DNA from: Acidobacteriota bacterium
GTDB lineage: Bacteria; Acidobacteriota; Holophagae; Holophagales; Holophagaceae
Reading direction: 5' to 3'
Length of the DNA: 64,000 nt
Assembly (NCBI GenBank): GCA_021794095.1
Contig: JAJYRN010000005.1
Coordinates: forward strand, 124,001-188,000
Within the stretch, counting starts at the first letter, position 1. Each line of letters starts with the position of its first letter. Below the pieces are notes generated by a model. That model worked only from the letters and a program-made list of their open reading frames with translations. It was not told the DNA's origin and did not search any database. Both the position numbers and the translations under genes were made by a program. Of this stretch, positions 29,508 to 36,626 are shown in pieces.

Positions 29508-30586
29508 AAGACCACGGCCTGACCGGGCGCGAGGGCGCGTTGGGGCTCCTCGAACACGACCTTCAGATGCCCGTCATCGAGGGGGATGAGCATGGCTTCC
29601 GCTTCCGGGCTGCGGCTCCGGACCTTGGCGGCGCAGATCAGGGGGCCGTTCGGGGCAGCCCCCACCCAGTTCACATCGCGGGCCACCAGGCCCGTCCTGG
29701 AGAGATCCGCCTCCCCACCAACCCAGACGGTATTTGAAGAAGGTTCGACCCGCACGACGTAGAGGGGCTCGCGGTAGGCCACGCCCAATCCACGTCGCTG
29801 GCCGACCGTGAAGCGCCAGAATCCATCGTGGCATCCAAGCCGCTGGCCGTTGAGATGGCGGATGTCTCCAGGCTGGGCCGGGGCTCGCCCCGACGCTTCC
29901 AGGAAGGCATCGTAGCGATCCTGGGTGACGAAACAGATTTCCTGGCTTTCGGCCTTGTCCACCAGGTGAAGGCCGAGTTCCCGCCCGAGGGCCCGCACTT
30001 CGGCTTTGTGCAGGTGGGCCAGGGGAAACAGGGTGCGGGCGAGCGTGGCCTGGGTGTGATGGAAGAGAAAGTAGCTCTGATCCTTGGCCGGGTCATCGGC
30101 CTTCCGGAGATGCCATCCGGAGGCATCCTGAGTAACGGAGGCGTAATGTCCTGTGGCGACGAACTTAGCCCCAAGGCATTCGGCCCGGTCCATGAGCGCA
30201 GAGAACTTGAGATACTGATTGCAACGAATGCAAGGACTAGGTGTTTCGCCGCGCAGGTAGCCCTGAATGAAATCCTCGATGACGGTCTGCTGGAACCGAT
30301 CTTCGAAGTCCATGACATAGTGCGTAAAGCCCCGATCGAAGGCTACTTTGCGCGCGTCCTGAAAGTCATCCAAAGTACAGCACTTACCATCCGATGTTCG
30401 ACCCGGAGCCTTATCAAATAGCTGCATGGAAAGGCCGATGACCTCATACCCCGCACGGTCGAGCAGCGCGGCCATCACCGAGCTGTCCACCCCTCCCGAC
30501 ATCGCGGCCACGACCCGGTCTCCGGGGCGTAGATCCGGATGCGCGAGCAGTGGTGCGAGGGCACGCTCAAACAGCGGAGAGTTCAC
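29456..30586 (-). CDS. mnmA: tRNA-specific 2-thiouridylase MnmA
   Basis: 376 aa. The PP-loop AAMSGGVDSSVMAALL binds ATP; GKCCTLDDFQDARKVA, TPSPCIRCNQYLKF (catalytic Cys), FVATGHYASV, KDQSYFLFH and ESQEICFV (second catalytic Cys) are MnmA hallmarks. It thiolates U34 of tRNA-Lys, tRNA-Glu and tRNA-Gln using sulfur relayed from a cysteine desulfurase. It lies 24 bp downstream of the LptFG gene on the same strand, so it is probably co-transcribed. Its 3' end overlaps the RluA-family gene on the opposite strand. Confidence 0.97.
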   Translation of the reverse strand: MNSPLFERALAPLLAHPDLRPGDRVVAAMSGGVDSSVMAALLDRAGYEVIGLSMQLFDKAPGRTSDGKCCTLDDFQDARKVAFDRGFTHYVMDFEDRFQQTVIEDFIQGYLRGETPSPCIRCNQYLKFSALMDRAECLGAKFVATGHYASVTQDASGWHLRKADDPAKDQSYFLFHHTQATLARTLFPLAHLHKAEVRALGRELGLHLVDKAESQEICFVTQDRYDAFLEASGRAPAQPGDIRHLNGQRLGCHDGFWRFTVGQRRGLGVAYREPLYVVRVEPSSNTVWVGGEADLSRTGLVARDVNWVGAAPNGPLICAAKVRSRSPEAEAMLIPLDDGHLKVVFEEPQRALAPGQAVVFYRGDEVLGGGWIHAVL

Positions 30587-30610
30587 GGGTTAGGACCTTG
30601 CCATGAAAGT

Positions 30611-32854
30611 TCAGGTCTTGAGGCGCCGCAGACGGAGCAGGGCGACCCCCAGCAGAAGCAATAGGGGGGCCAGCATACCCCAAGCCGCCGGAATCTCCGA
30701 AGCCCGAGCCGCCCCGCCAAAGAGGATCTGCAAACCCAGGAATAGAAGCCCGCCCACGAACCCCGCACCCAGTGCCTGCCCGCGGCCCTGACGGGGGCCG
30801 GGGAAAGCAAAGGAAAGCATGGCCAAGACGAGGCAGGGCCCCGACAACCAGCCCAGGAGGCGACTCCAGAGCATGTAGGCTCGTTCCGAATCCGGAGCCC
30901 AGCGTTGCCATCGTGCCAGTTCGAGGGTGCTCGCCTCTTCGGCGGAGGGGGCATCCCGCAGGGAACGATCGGGGAAAAGGCGATCAGCGGCGGGCCCTTG
31001 GGTGAAATTCATGCCGCCCCAGGCCAGGGCCTTCGTGTAGGCGTCACCCAGATGCCAAGCCAGCAGGATGGGGGCTTCTCCGGGTGGTTTCAGGGGAAAG
31101 CCCCAGCGTTGGTCGCCCTTGAGGTTCCAGAGAACTCCGGTGGATCCCAGGTAGAGCCAGGGGCGACTGGTGGAAGTCTCCGGGGGGCGGTGGAGAATCC
31201 GCTGGTAATAGGCGTTGGCTTGGCCCGCAGCGGGAGGCGCAATCCAGACCTGCAAAAGCAGGGTGAGCAGGGTGACGCCTCCCCAGGCGAAGCGGCTGCT
31301 CCAGAGCCAGCGGACCAGGCTGACGCCACCAGCCCGGAGCGCAAGCCATTCCCGGGTCATGGCCGCCTCGGAGAGGGCCAGCAGGGTGCCCAGGAGGAAG
31401 GCCACCGGCAGGGCGATGGTCAGGAACGGCGGGAGATTCCATAGCCAATATTCAATGAATACATAGAAATGGACGCCATTTTTAGACATATCGCCAGCCA
31501 GACTTGCGTAGTTGACCAAAAAGTCGAGAAGCAGCAACGTGCCGAGGGTTGCCATCCATTGCCGCCACCAGGCGAGGGTGGACCAGTGGCGCAGGATGCC
31601 ATGCCGGGTGCCCTTGCCATGAATCCAGCGCATCAGGCGCGACCTTGCCGCTTCAAGTCGGTGCCACAAAGGGGCGAGGTGGCCTTGGAACGGTGAGAAC
31701 AAAGGAGCCATTCGGCGCCCCATCTGGCTGGGATGATGAGGGCGAAGCCTGGATCGCAGGAGGAACCATCCCCACAGCAAGAAGGGGATAGGTACGAGGA
31801 GGAGTGGAACAGGCGATTTAAGTTTTTCGCTTATCCACATGTTTTCAAAGTACTTCATAATCACATAATAAAGAATGATGACCCCCATGCTGCGAAGCAT
31901 GGCGCCACCTTTATAGAAGCGCGGGTGGCCAAAGCCCAGGGCAATCCCGAGCAGCAGCAGGGCGGCCGAGGCGATGGGCAGGGTGAACCGCCTGCAGAGT
32001 TCCAGGGTGGATTGGTTTCGGACCGTCTTCCATTCCGAAGGCTTCAGGCCCGATAACTCGGGGTGCTTCATCAAACGCCAGAGGCGCGGCGTGGTTTCCT
32101 GTCGCAGTGGGGTTGGGGCCAGAAGACGGGCGGCAGAAGGTAGATCAAAGCGGAGCATCTGCTGCTCCTGATGAAGATGGATGACACTTCCAGGATTGCC
32201 CGGCTGGTAGAGCACGCCGTTCAGACCCCGCAGCCGAAGCTGGATCTCCGTGGCGCCATCGGCCTTGGTCACCAGGGTGTAACCCATGGACGCCGCAACC
32301 AGGTGCTGAATGCCTTGGGGGGTGGATTCAAGCATATGGATCTGCCCCTCATGGGAGATCCAGAACGCAGAATCGGGGGAACCCGGGGGATACCAGGGGG
32401 GGCCTCCGGGGTGCAGGAACCGTGCGCGCGCCTCTTCCGCCATGCGAACGCGGAAGCTTTGTTGGATGCGGCTGACCTCGGGCACCAGGAGATGGGCGTT
32501 CAAGGCCCCGAGAGCCACGAGGGTCAGGGCCAAGAGCGTCCAGGGGCGCACCCAGGTTTTTCTCCCGGCCCCCAGTCCCTGGGCCGCCACCAGTTCAGAG
32601 CCTTCCATCATCTGCTGGGTTCCCAGCAGGCCCCCGAGCACCGCGGCCATGGGGAGGACCATGCCGAGGATCTCCGGAAGCGAGGTCAACAGGAGGGGCA
32701 CGAGCCAGCGCAGGGCCGCCCCCTGGGTGAAGATGTCCTTCGAAATGGCCACGACCTCGTTCGCAAGCAGCAGGGCGCCATAGAAGAACAGCGCGCCAAA
32801 CAGGGGAATGGTCCACCGTCGGAGGATGTAGCGGGTCAGAACGGAGGGCTTCAG
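30611..32854 (-). CDS. Fused LptF-LptG lipopolysaccharide export permease
   Basis: About 747 aa, twice the normal 360-aa size of LptF or LptG: two YjgP/YjgQ units in one chain, the second beginning near GILRHWSTLAWWRQWMATLG. Each unit has paired N-terminal helices, a periplasmic beta-rich region and paired C-terminal helices. These permeases pull LPS from the inner membrane with LptB and pass it to LptC/A/D. The first helix (RYILRRWTIPLFGALFFYGA) is clearly LptF-like but is encoded upstream of the first standard start (GTG 32752). The only in-frame option above it is CTG at 32854, while an ATG at 32865 lies in a frame reached by one inserted base. See findings. KdsD upstream supports an LPS role. 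Confidence 0.85.
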   Translation of the reverse strand: MKPSVLTRYILRRWTIPLFGALFFYGALLLANEVVAISKDIFTQGAALRWLVPLLLTSLPEILGMVLPMAAVLGGLLGTQQMMEGSELVAAQGLGAGRKTWVRPWTLLALTLVALGALNAHLLVPEVSRIQQSFRVRMAEEARARFLHPGGPPWYPPGSPDSAFWISHEGQIHMLESTPQGIQHLVAASMGYTLVTKADGATEIQLRLRGLNGVLYQPGNPGSVIHLHQEQQMLRFDLPSAARLLAPTPLRQETTPRLWRLMKHPELSGLKPSEWKTVRNQSTLELCRRFTLPIASAALLLLGIALGFGHPRFYKGGAMLRSMGVIILYYVIMKYFENMWISEKLKSPVPLLLVPIPFLLWGWFLLRSRLRPHHPSQMGRRMAPLFSPFQGHLAPLWHRLEAARSRLMRWIHGKGTRHGILRHWSTLAWWRQWMATLGTLLLLDFLVNYASLAGDMSKNGVHFYVFIEYWLWNLPPFLTIALPVAFLLGTLLALSEAAMTREWLALRAGGVSLVRWLWSSRFAWGGVTLLTLLLQVWIAPPAAGQANAYYQRILHRPPETSTSRPWLYLGSTGVLWNLKGDQRWGFPLKPPGEAPILLAWHLGDAYTKALAWGGMNFTQGPAADRLFPDRSLRDAPSAEEASTLELARWQRWAPDSERAYMLWSRLLGWLSGPCLVLAMLSFAFPGPRQGRGQALGAGFVGGLLFLGLQILFGGAARASEIPAAWGMLAPLLLLLGVALLRLRRLKT

Positions 32855-32925
32855 AGGGGCACCATTAGCTTTCGATAATGTATATTATGTAACATCGAAT
32901 CAAACAGAGTCTTCACACGAACGAT

Positions 32926-33903
32926 CTACAAGACCTTGGCTTCCAGCAGTTGATGGATGTGCAGGAGCCCACAGGGGTGTCCCTGGCGCTCCACCAGCAG
33001 GAAGGTGATCTTCCGGGCTTCCATGCGACTCGCAGCTTCGACGGCCAAGGCGTCCTCCCCGATGGTCGCCGGATGGGGTGTCATGATCTGGCTGGCTGTC
33101 AGGGTCAATGGATTCAGTCCGTCCTGTTCACTGCGCTGGAAAGCCCGCCGCAGGTCGCCGTCGGTGATCACCCCCAGGAGGGATTCCCCGGCCATGACGC
33201 TGGTCATTCCAAGGTGTCCACCACTCATGCTGGCGAGCACAGCCATCAGTGGGGCCTCTGCGGCAACACGAGGCCACTCTTTGTGCATTAATGTCTTCAC
33301 TTTCATGAGCTTGGCGCCGAGACTTCCGGCGGGATGATTCAAGGCGAATTGATCCCGGGTGAAGCCCTGTCGGTCCATGAGGGTGGCCGCCAGAAGGTCT
33401 CCCCAGACCAACTGAAGGGTGGTGCTGGCCATGGGTGCCAAATCCAGGGGGCATCCTTCTCCCTTCGGCAGCCGGTAGATGAACCGCCACTGAGCAGCCT
33501 GGGCCAACGTGCCCTCAGGTTTACCGGTGATGGCGGCAAGCGGGATCCCCAACCGGATCAGGCTCGGTAGGAGGCGCACCACCTCCTCCGTTTCGCCACT
33601 GTTGGACAAGGCAAGGATGGAATCCGAATCCGTGACCATGCCCAGGTCGCCATGAAGCGCCTCAGCCGGGTGCATGAAGAGGCTGGGGCATCCTGTGGAG
33701 GCAAGGGTCGCGGCCACTTTCTGGGCGACGAGCCCGGACTTGCCCATACCCGTCAGTACCACCCGCCCACGCCGGGCCACCACCATCTCGCACCAGGCCT
33801 CCACCGGGGCCTGGTCCCAGCCGGCGGCAAGGTCATCCAGGGCACTGCGCGCAGCCACCAGCACAGCATGGGGGGCTCCAGAGGCCTGGTTCTCATCCTT
33901 CAC
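32926..33903 (-). CDS. kdsD: KpsF/GutQ-family arabinose-5-phosphate isomerase
   Basis: 325 aa, GTG start. SIS domain (TGMGKSGLVAQKVAATL, SNSGETEEVVRLLP) followed by two CBS domains (TLMHKEWPRVAAEAPLMAVL, VITDGDLRRAF, IMTPHPATIGEDALAVEA). FMHPAEALHGDLGMV and FALNHPAGSLGAKL are KdsD signatures. It converts ribulose-5-phosphate to arabinose-5-phosphate for KDO synthesis, matching the LPS permease downstream (71 bp). It diverges from the Lon-N gene across only 35 bp. Confidence 0.94.
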   Translation of the reverse strand: MKDENQASGAPHAVLVAARSALDDLAAGWDQAPVEAWCEMVVARRGRVVLTGMGKSGLVAQKVAATLASTGCPSLFMHPAEALHGDLGMVTDSDSILALSNSGETEEVVRLLPSLIRLGIPLAAITGKPEGTLAQAAQWRFIYRLPKGEGCPLDLAPMASTTLQLVWGDLLAATLMDRQGFTRDQFALNHPAGSLGAKLMKVKTLMHKEWPRVAAEAPLMAVLASMSGGHLGMTSVMAGESLLGVITDGDLRRAFQRSEQDGLNPLTLTASQIMTPHPATIGEDALAVEAASRMEARKITFLLVERQGHPCGLLHIHQLLEAKVL

Positions 33904-33938
33904 GGCATTGGCTCCGATGGGTTTGCAATCAGGGAACC

Positions 33939-34562
33939 ATGCTACCAGCCATCCTTCCGCTCTTCCCGCTGCCCCAGGTTGTGCTCTTTCCGCACACCTT
34001 CCTGCCGCTCCACATCTTCGAGCCCCGGTACCAGGACATGACGGTCCAGGTGCTGAACTCCCATCATCACTTGGTCATCGCCCTCATGCGGGAGGTTGAG
34101 GCCGCAGATCCCCTGGGTGAGCAGACCCCTGCCTTCGAGGTGGGCTGTCTTGCGGAGGTCGTGAGAGCCGAGCCCCTCACTGGAGGCCGCTGGAACCTGC
34201 TGGTCCAGGGCAAGGCGGCGGTTCAGATCCTGGAGGAGATCCCGGGGCAATCCTTCCGCCAAGCCCGCACCCAGGTTCTGCCCTTCGAGGACGCCCTGCT
34301 TTGGCCGGGACCCCAGCGCCGCCGCTTCATGGAGGCCCTCCACGTCTACGCGCGCTCGCAGGATCTGGATGATCAGCTGAAAGAGCTGCTCGATCTGCCC
34401 CTTGAGGACCAGGCCCGCCTCAACACCCTGGCCATGGCCCTTGATTTCGAACCCACCGAGCGCCAGTTCCTTCTGGAGGCGCGGGATCTGCCCACCCTCG
34501 CGGATCGCATGCTCCAACTCCTGGAGTTCGCCTCCGGCGGGCGCGCCCTTCCCGGCCTTTGA
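33939..34562 (+). CDS. LON peptidase N-terminal (substrate-binding) domain protein
   Basis: 207 aa. LPLFPLPQVVLFPHTFLPLH and IFEPRYQDMT match the Lon N-terminal PUA-like domain; no ATPase or protease domain follows. ALMREVEAADP and GRWNLLVQGKAAVQIL continue the fold, and the C-terminal half is helical. Stand-alone Lon-N proteins are widespread with unproven roles, perhaps substrate recognition. It ends 24 bp before the tRNA gene. Confidence 0.88.
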   Translation: MLPAILPLFPLPQVVLFPHTFLPLHIFEPRYQDMTVQVLNSHHHLVIALMREVEAADPLGEQTPAFEVGCLAEVVRAEPLTGGRWNLLVQGKAAVQILEEIPGQSFRQARTQVLPFEDALLWPGPQRRRFMEALHVYARSQDLDDQLKELLDLPLEDQARLNTLAMALDFEPTERQFLLEARDLPTLADRMLQLLEFASGGRALPGL

Positions 34563-34586
34563 ACCAGCTTTTGTTACACTGCCCCT

Positions 34587-34662
34587 GGCCCTGTAGCTCA
34601 GCGGTCAGAGCTGGCGGCTCATAACCGCTTGGTCGTGGGTTCGAACCCCACCGGGGCCACCA
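34587..34662 (+). tRNA. ileX: tRNA-Ile2 (CAU anticodon, lysidine type)
   Basis: 76 nt including an encoded CCA. Acceptor stem GGCCCTG/CGGGGCC, anticodon stem-loop GGCGG-CTCATAA-CCGCT and T arm TGGGTTCGAACCCCA. A CAU anticodon can mean Met or, after lysidine modification by TilS, Ile reading AUA. The G1-C72 pair rules out an initiator. The acceptor and the GGCGxCTCATAAxCGCTTGGTCG run closely resemble E. coli tRNA-Ile2 rather than the elongator Met tRNA, and a separate elongator-type CAU tRNA exists at 44175. A TACACT -10 box lies 7 bp before the 5' end. Confidence 0.8.
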
Positions 34663-34915
34663 TTCGCCAGGATTGGCGAATAGGACGGAATCGCCAAAGG
34701 CGATGGCCGCCCGCAGGGCGCCAGCACAGGACGTGCTGGCGTCACCATTCGCCAGGATTGGCGAATAGGACGGAATCGCCAAAGGCGATGGCCGCCCGCA
34801 GGGCGCCAGCACAGGACGTGCTGGCGTCACCATTCGCCAGGATTGGCGAATAGGACGGAATCGCCGCAGGCGATGGCCGTCTATATGGCAAGGGCACAGG
34901 GGGTGCTGGTGTCCT
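34661..34915 (+). repeat. Three 85-bp tandem repeats of four hairpins each, abutting the tRNA
   Basis: Units at 34661-34745, 34746-34830 and 34831-34915, period exactly 85 bp. The first two are identical; the third is diverged in its second half. Each full unit contains four dyads in a row: ATTCGCCA-GGAT-TGGCGAAT, ATCGCC-AAA-GGCGAT, CGCCC-GCA-GGGCG and GCCAGCAC-AGGAC-GTGCTGGC. Each unit is preceded by CACC, copying the tRNA CCA end, so the array looks like duplication from the tRNA 3' end. It spans the gap up to the acyltransferase gene; the frames crossing it are not credible genes. Confidence 0.9.
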
Positions 34916-34967
34916 GATGTGGAAGCCCCCGGACTTTTCGTGTCAGCCTGAGTGCGGAGTCCCGCCC

Positions 34968-35714
34968 ATGCTGCTTTGGATTGCCCGTACCGTCCGCCTG
35001 ATCGTGGGTTGGGTGGATCTCGCCCTTTTTACACTGTTGTTGCTGGGGCTGGCCCTGCTCCCGGAGTTCCTGACCCGCCGATCGTTCCCTCGTCTTTTCC
35101 ACGCCTGGTGCCGGACCTTCGTTCGAGCCTTGCGGGTGGAACTGCGCCTGTTCCAGCAGCACGAGCGGCCCCTGCCCCGCCAGTACATCCTGGTGTCCAA
35201 CCACCCATCGGCCTTCGAAGACATCGGCATCCCCGCCCTCTTCCCGGTGCGGTCCCTGGCGAAGGAGGAGGTTCGCGACTGGTGGTTCGTCGGTCGCATC
35301 GCCCAGGCCGCTGGCACCCTGTTCGTGAAGCGGGAGTCCCCCGATTCCCGCCAGGCCGCCCAGCAGGCGCTGATTGAGGCCGTCAAGGCAGGCGCCTGCA
35401 TCGCCCTCTACCCCGAAGGGGGCTGCAAGGGCCGGCGAATCGCGCCCCACTTCTTCGGAGGGGCCTTTGTGACCTCCAAGGCCACGGGTGTGCCTCTGCT
35501 TCCCGTCTTCCTGCACTACGAGGCCCAGGAGGCCTTCGAGTGGGCGGATCAGCACCTGCTGGTGAAACTGTGGCAGATCATGACGGCCCCCAATCCTCGG
35601 GCCAACTGCTACGTCTTCGATCCCATTGACCCCGGCCGTTTCGACAGCGCGGACAGCATGAGGGCTTACGTCCACGATCTGTACCTCGACTACCAGAAGC
35701 GGTTCCTTGAATAG
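34968..35714 (+). CDS. PlsC-type 1-acylglycerol-3-phosphate acyltransferase
   Basis: About 248 aa from MLLWIARTVRLIVG, preceded by a GGAG site; an ATG at 34917 immediately after the repeat array would add 17 residues. One N-terminal membrane anchor, then the acyltransferase motifs SNHPSAFEDIGIPAL (NHxxxxD with the catalytic His-Asp pair), GTLFVKRES, ALYPEGGCKGRRI (PEG motif) and VPLLPVFLHY. It transfers an acyl chain to lysophosphatidic acid or a related lysolipid. The last codons and TAG stop lie in a partial copy of the repeat found upstream, so the gene is bracketed by the repeat family. Confidence 0.88.
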   Translation: MLLWIARTVRLIVGWVDLALFTLLLLGLALLPEFLTRRSFPRLFHAWCRTFVRALRVELRLFQQHERPLPRQYILVSNHPSAFEDIGIPALFPVRSLAKEEVRDWWFVGRIAQAAGTLFVKRESPDSRQAAQQALIEAVKAGACIALYPEGGCKGRRIAPHFFGGAFVTSKATGVPLLPVFLHYEAQEAFEWADQHLLVKLWQIMTAPNPRANCYVFDPIDPGRFDSADSMRAYVHDLYLDYQKRFLE

Positions 35715-35742
35715 GAGGGAATCGCCGCAGGCAATGGGCGTC
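35709..35742 (+). repeat. Partial copy of the 85-bp repeat at the acyltransferase 3' end
   Basis: GAATAGGAGGGAATCGCCGC and the following 14 bases match bases of unit 3 (34851-34884) with three mismatches in 34. It shares the GCCGCAGGC variant found only in unit 3. It supplies the stop codon of the acyltransferase gene. Confidence 0.75.
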
Positions 35743-35750
35743 CCGCCCCG

Positions 35751-36476
35751 CTACACGATCCACTTCCGCAATTGGGCCTCGGCGAAAACCAAGTGGGCAT
35801 GCATGGCCTTTGAGGCGGTCTCAGCTGACCGGGCGCGGATCGCATCCAGAATCTCGGTGTGCTGATCAATGATCTTCTGGGCGTTCTCCGCGCCGGTCTG
35901 GTAGAGCTGGCGCCGGGCCACGGAGTTGGCTTTGGCGAACTCCTCCGAGACGGTCTTGAAGAGCTTGGTGAGCAGGCTGTTGTGGGTGGCCTCGGCCACG
36001 GCGTAGTGGAAGGCGGCGTCGAACTCCTCCCCCTTGGCCGGATCCTGCACGTTGAGCCGATCGCGCATGTTCTCCAGCATGGCCTCGATCTGGTCGAGTT
36101 CCTCCTGGGTGGCGCGCTGGGCTGCCAGACCCGCGGTGGCGGTCTCGAAGATCCGCCGCATCTCGAACATATCCAGGAGCGAGCTACGCTCCACCGCCAG
36201 GAACATGGCGAGGGGGCGGATGATGTTGTCGGTCTCGGTATCCCGGATGAAGGTGCCCTCACCCGGGCGGATGTCAATGATGCCCAGCATCTCCAGCGTC
36301 CGGATCGCTTCGCGGACGGAAGCACGGCTGACCTGGAACTGCTCTGCCATCTCCCGTTCGGCGAGGAGTTTGTCGCCCGGTTTCAGCTTCCCATCGCTGA
36401 GAAGCTGCTTGATCTGCTCCACGATCTCCTCATAGAGCCGCCGGGTCTTGATGGGCGTAAATTCCATGGAGTCCAT
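35751..36476 (-). CDS. lldR: FadR/LldR-type GntR-family transcriptional regulator
   Basis: 241 aa. N-terminal winged helix (KLKPGDKLLAEREMAEQF, VSRASVREAIRTLEMLGI, IDIRPGEGTFI) and C-terminal FCD helical effector domain with metal-binding His residues (FDAAFHYAVAEATHN, IDQHTEILDAI, AMHAHLVFAEAQL). The gene diverges from the lactate permease, and a GGTGGTC-A-GACCACC palindrome in between fits the TNGTNNNACNA operator of the PdhR/LldR/FadR group. It probably represses the lactate operon until lactate binds (inference by family and position). The symbol follows LldR by function. Confidence 0.88.
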   Translation of the reverse strand: MDSMEFTPIKTRRLYEEIVEQIKQLLSDGKLKPGDKLLAEREMAEQFQVSRASVREAIRTLEMLGIIDIRPGEGTFIRDTETDNIIRPLAMFLAVERSSLLDMFEMRRIFETATAGLAAQRATQEELDQIEAMLENMRDRLNVQDPAKGEEFDAAFHYAVAEATHNSLLTKLFKTVSEEFAKANSVARRQLYQTGAENAQKIIDQHTEILDAIRARSAETASKAMHAHLVFAEAQLRKWIV

Positions 36477-36530
36477 TCTAAGTGATGGAAAAAAAGGCCA
36501 TGAAAAGTTGTGATCAAAAACCGATGACGG

Positions 36531-36559
36531 TTGGGTGGTCAGACCACCAGGCCTATTGT
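36531..36559 (+). promoter_or_regulatory. Lactate operon promoter with LldR-type operator
   Basis: TTGGGT (36531-36536), 17-bp spacer, TATTGT (36554-36559). A perfect 15-bp palindrome GGTGGTCAGACCACC (36534-36548) covers the -35 end and most of the spacer and contains TGGTCAGACCA, which fits TNGTNNNACNA. Repressor binding here would occlude RNA polymerase. A second dyad TTGTGATCAAAA (around 36508-36519) sits just upstream and may be another site. Confidence 0.7.
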
Positions 36560-36626
36560 AAGCTCCCTCCCAAGATCTTTCCTAAAAACCCATCCACCCC
36601 GTCACCCAACCTCATCCGGAGGCTTC

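Noticed and set aside
34587-34662. Calling this tRNA elongator or initiator Met
   Set aside because: G1-C72 excludes initiator, and its acceptor and anticodon arms match the tRNA-Ile2 type; a separate elongator-type CAU tRNA is at 44175.
34420-34853. Short genes on both strands across the repeat array
   Set aside because: Their sequences merely repeat every 85 bp and run through the tRNA.
34661-34915. CRISPR array
   Set aside because: The 85-bp units are contiguous with no variable spacers and no cas genes nearby.
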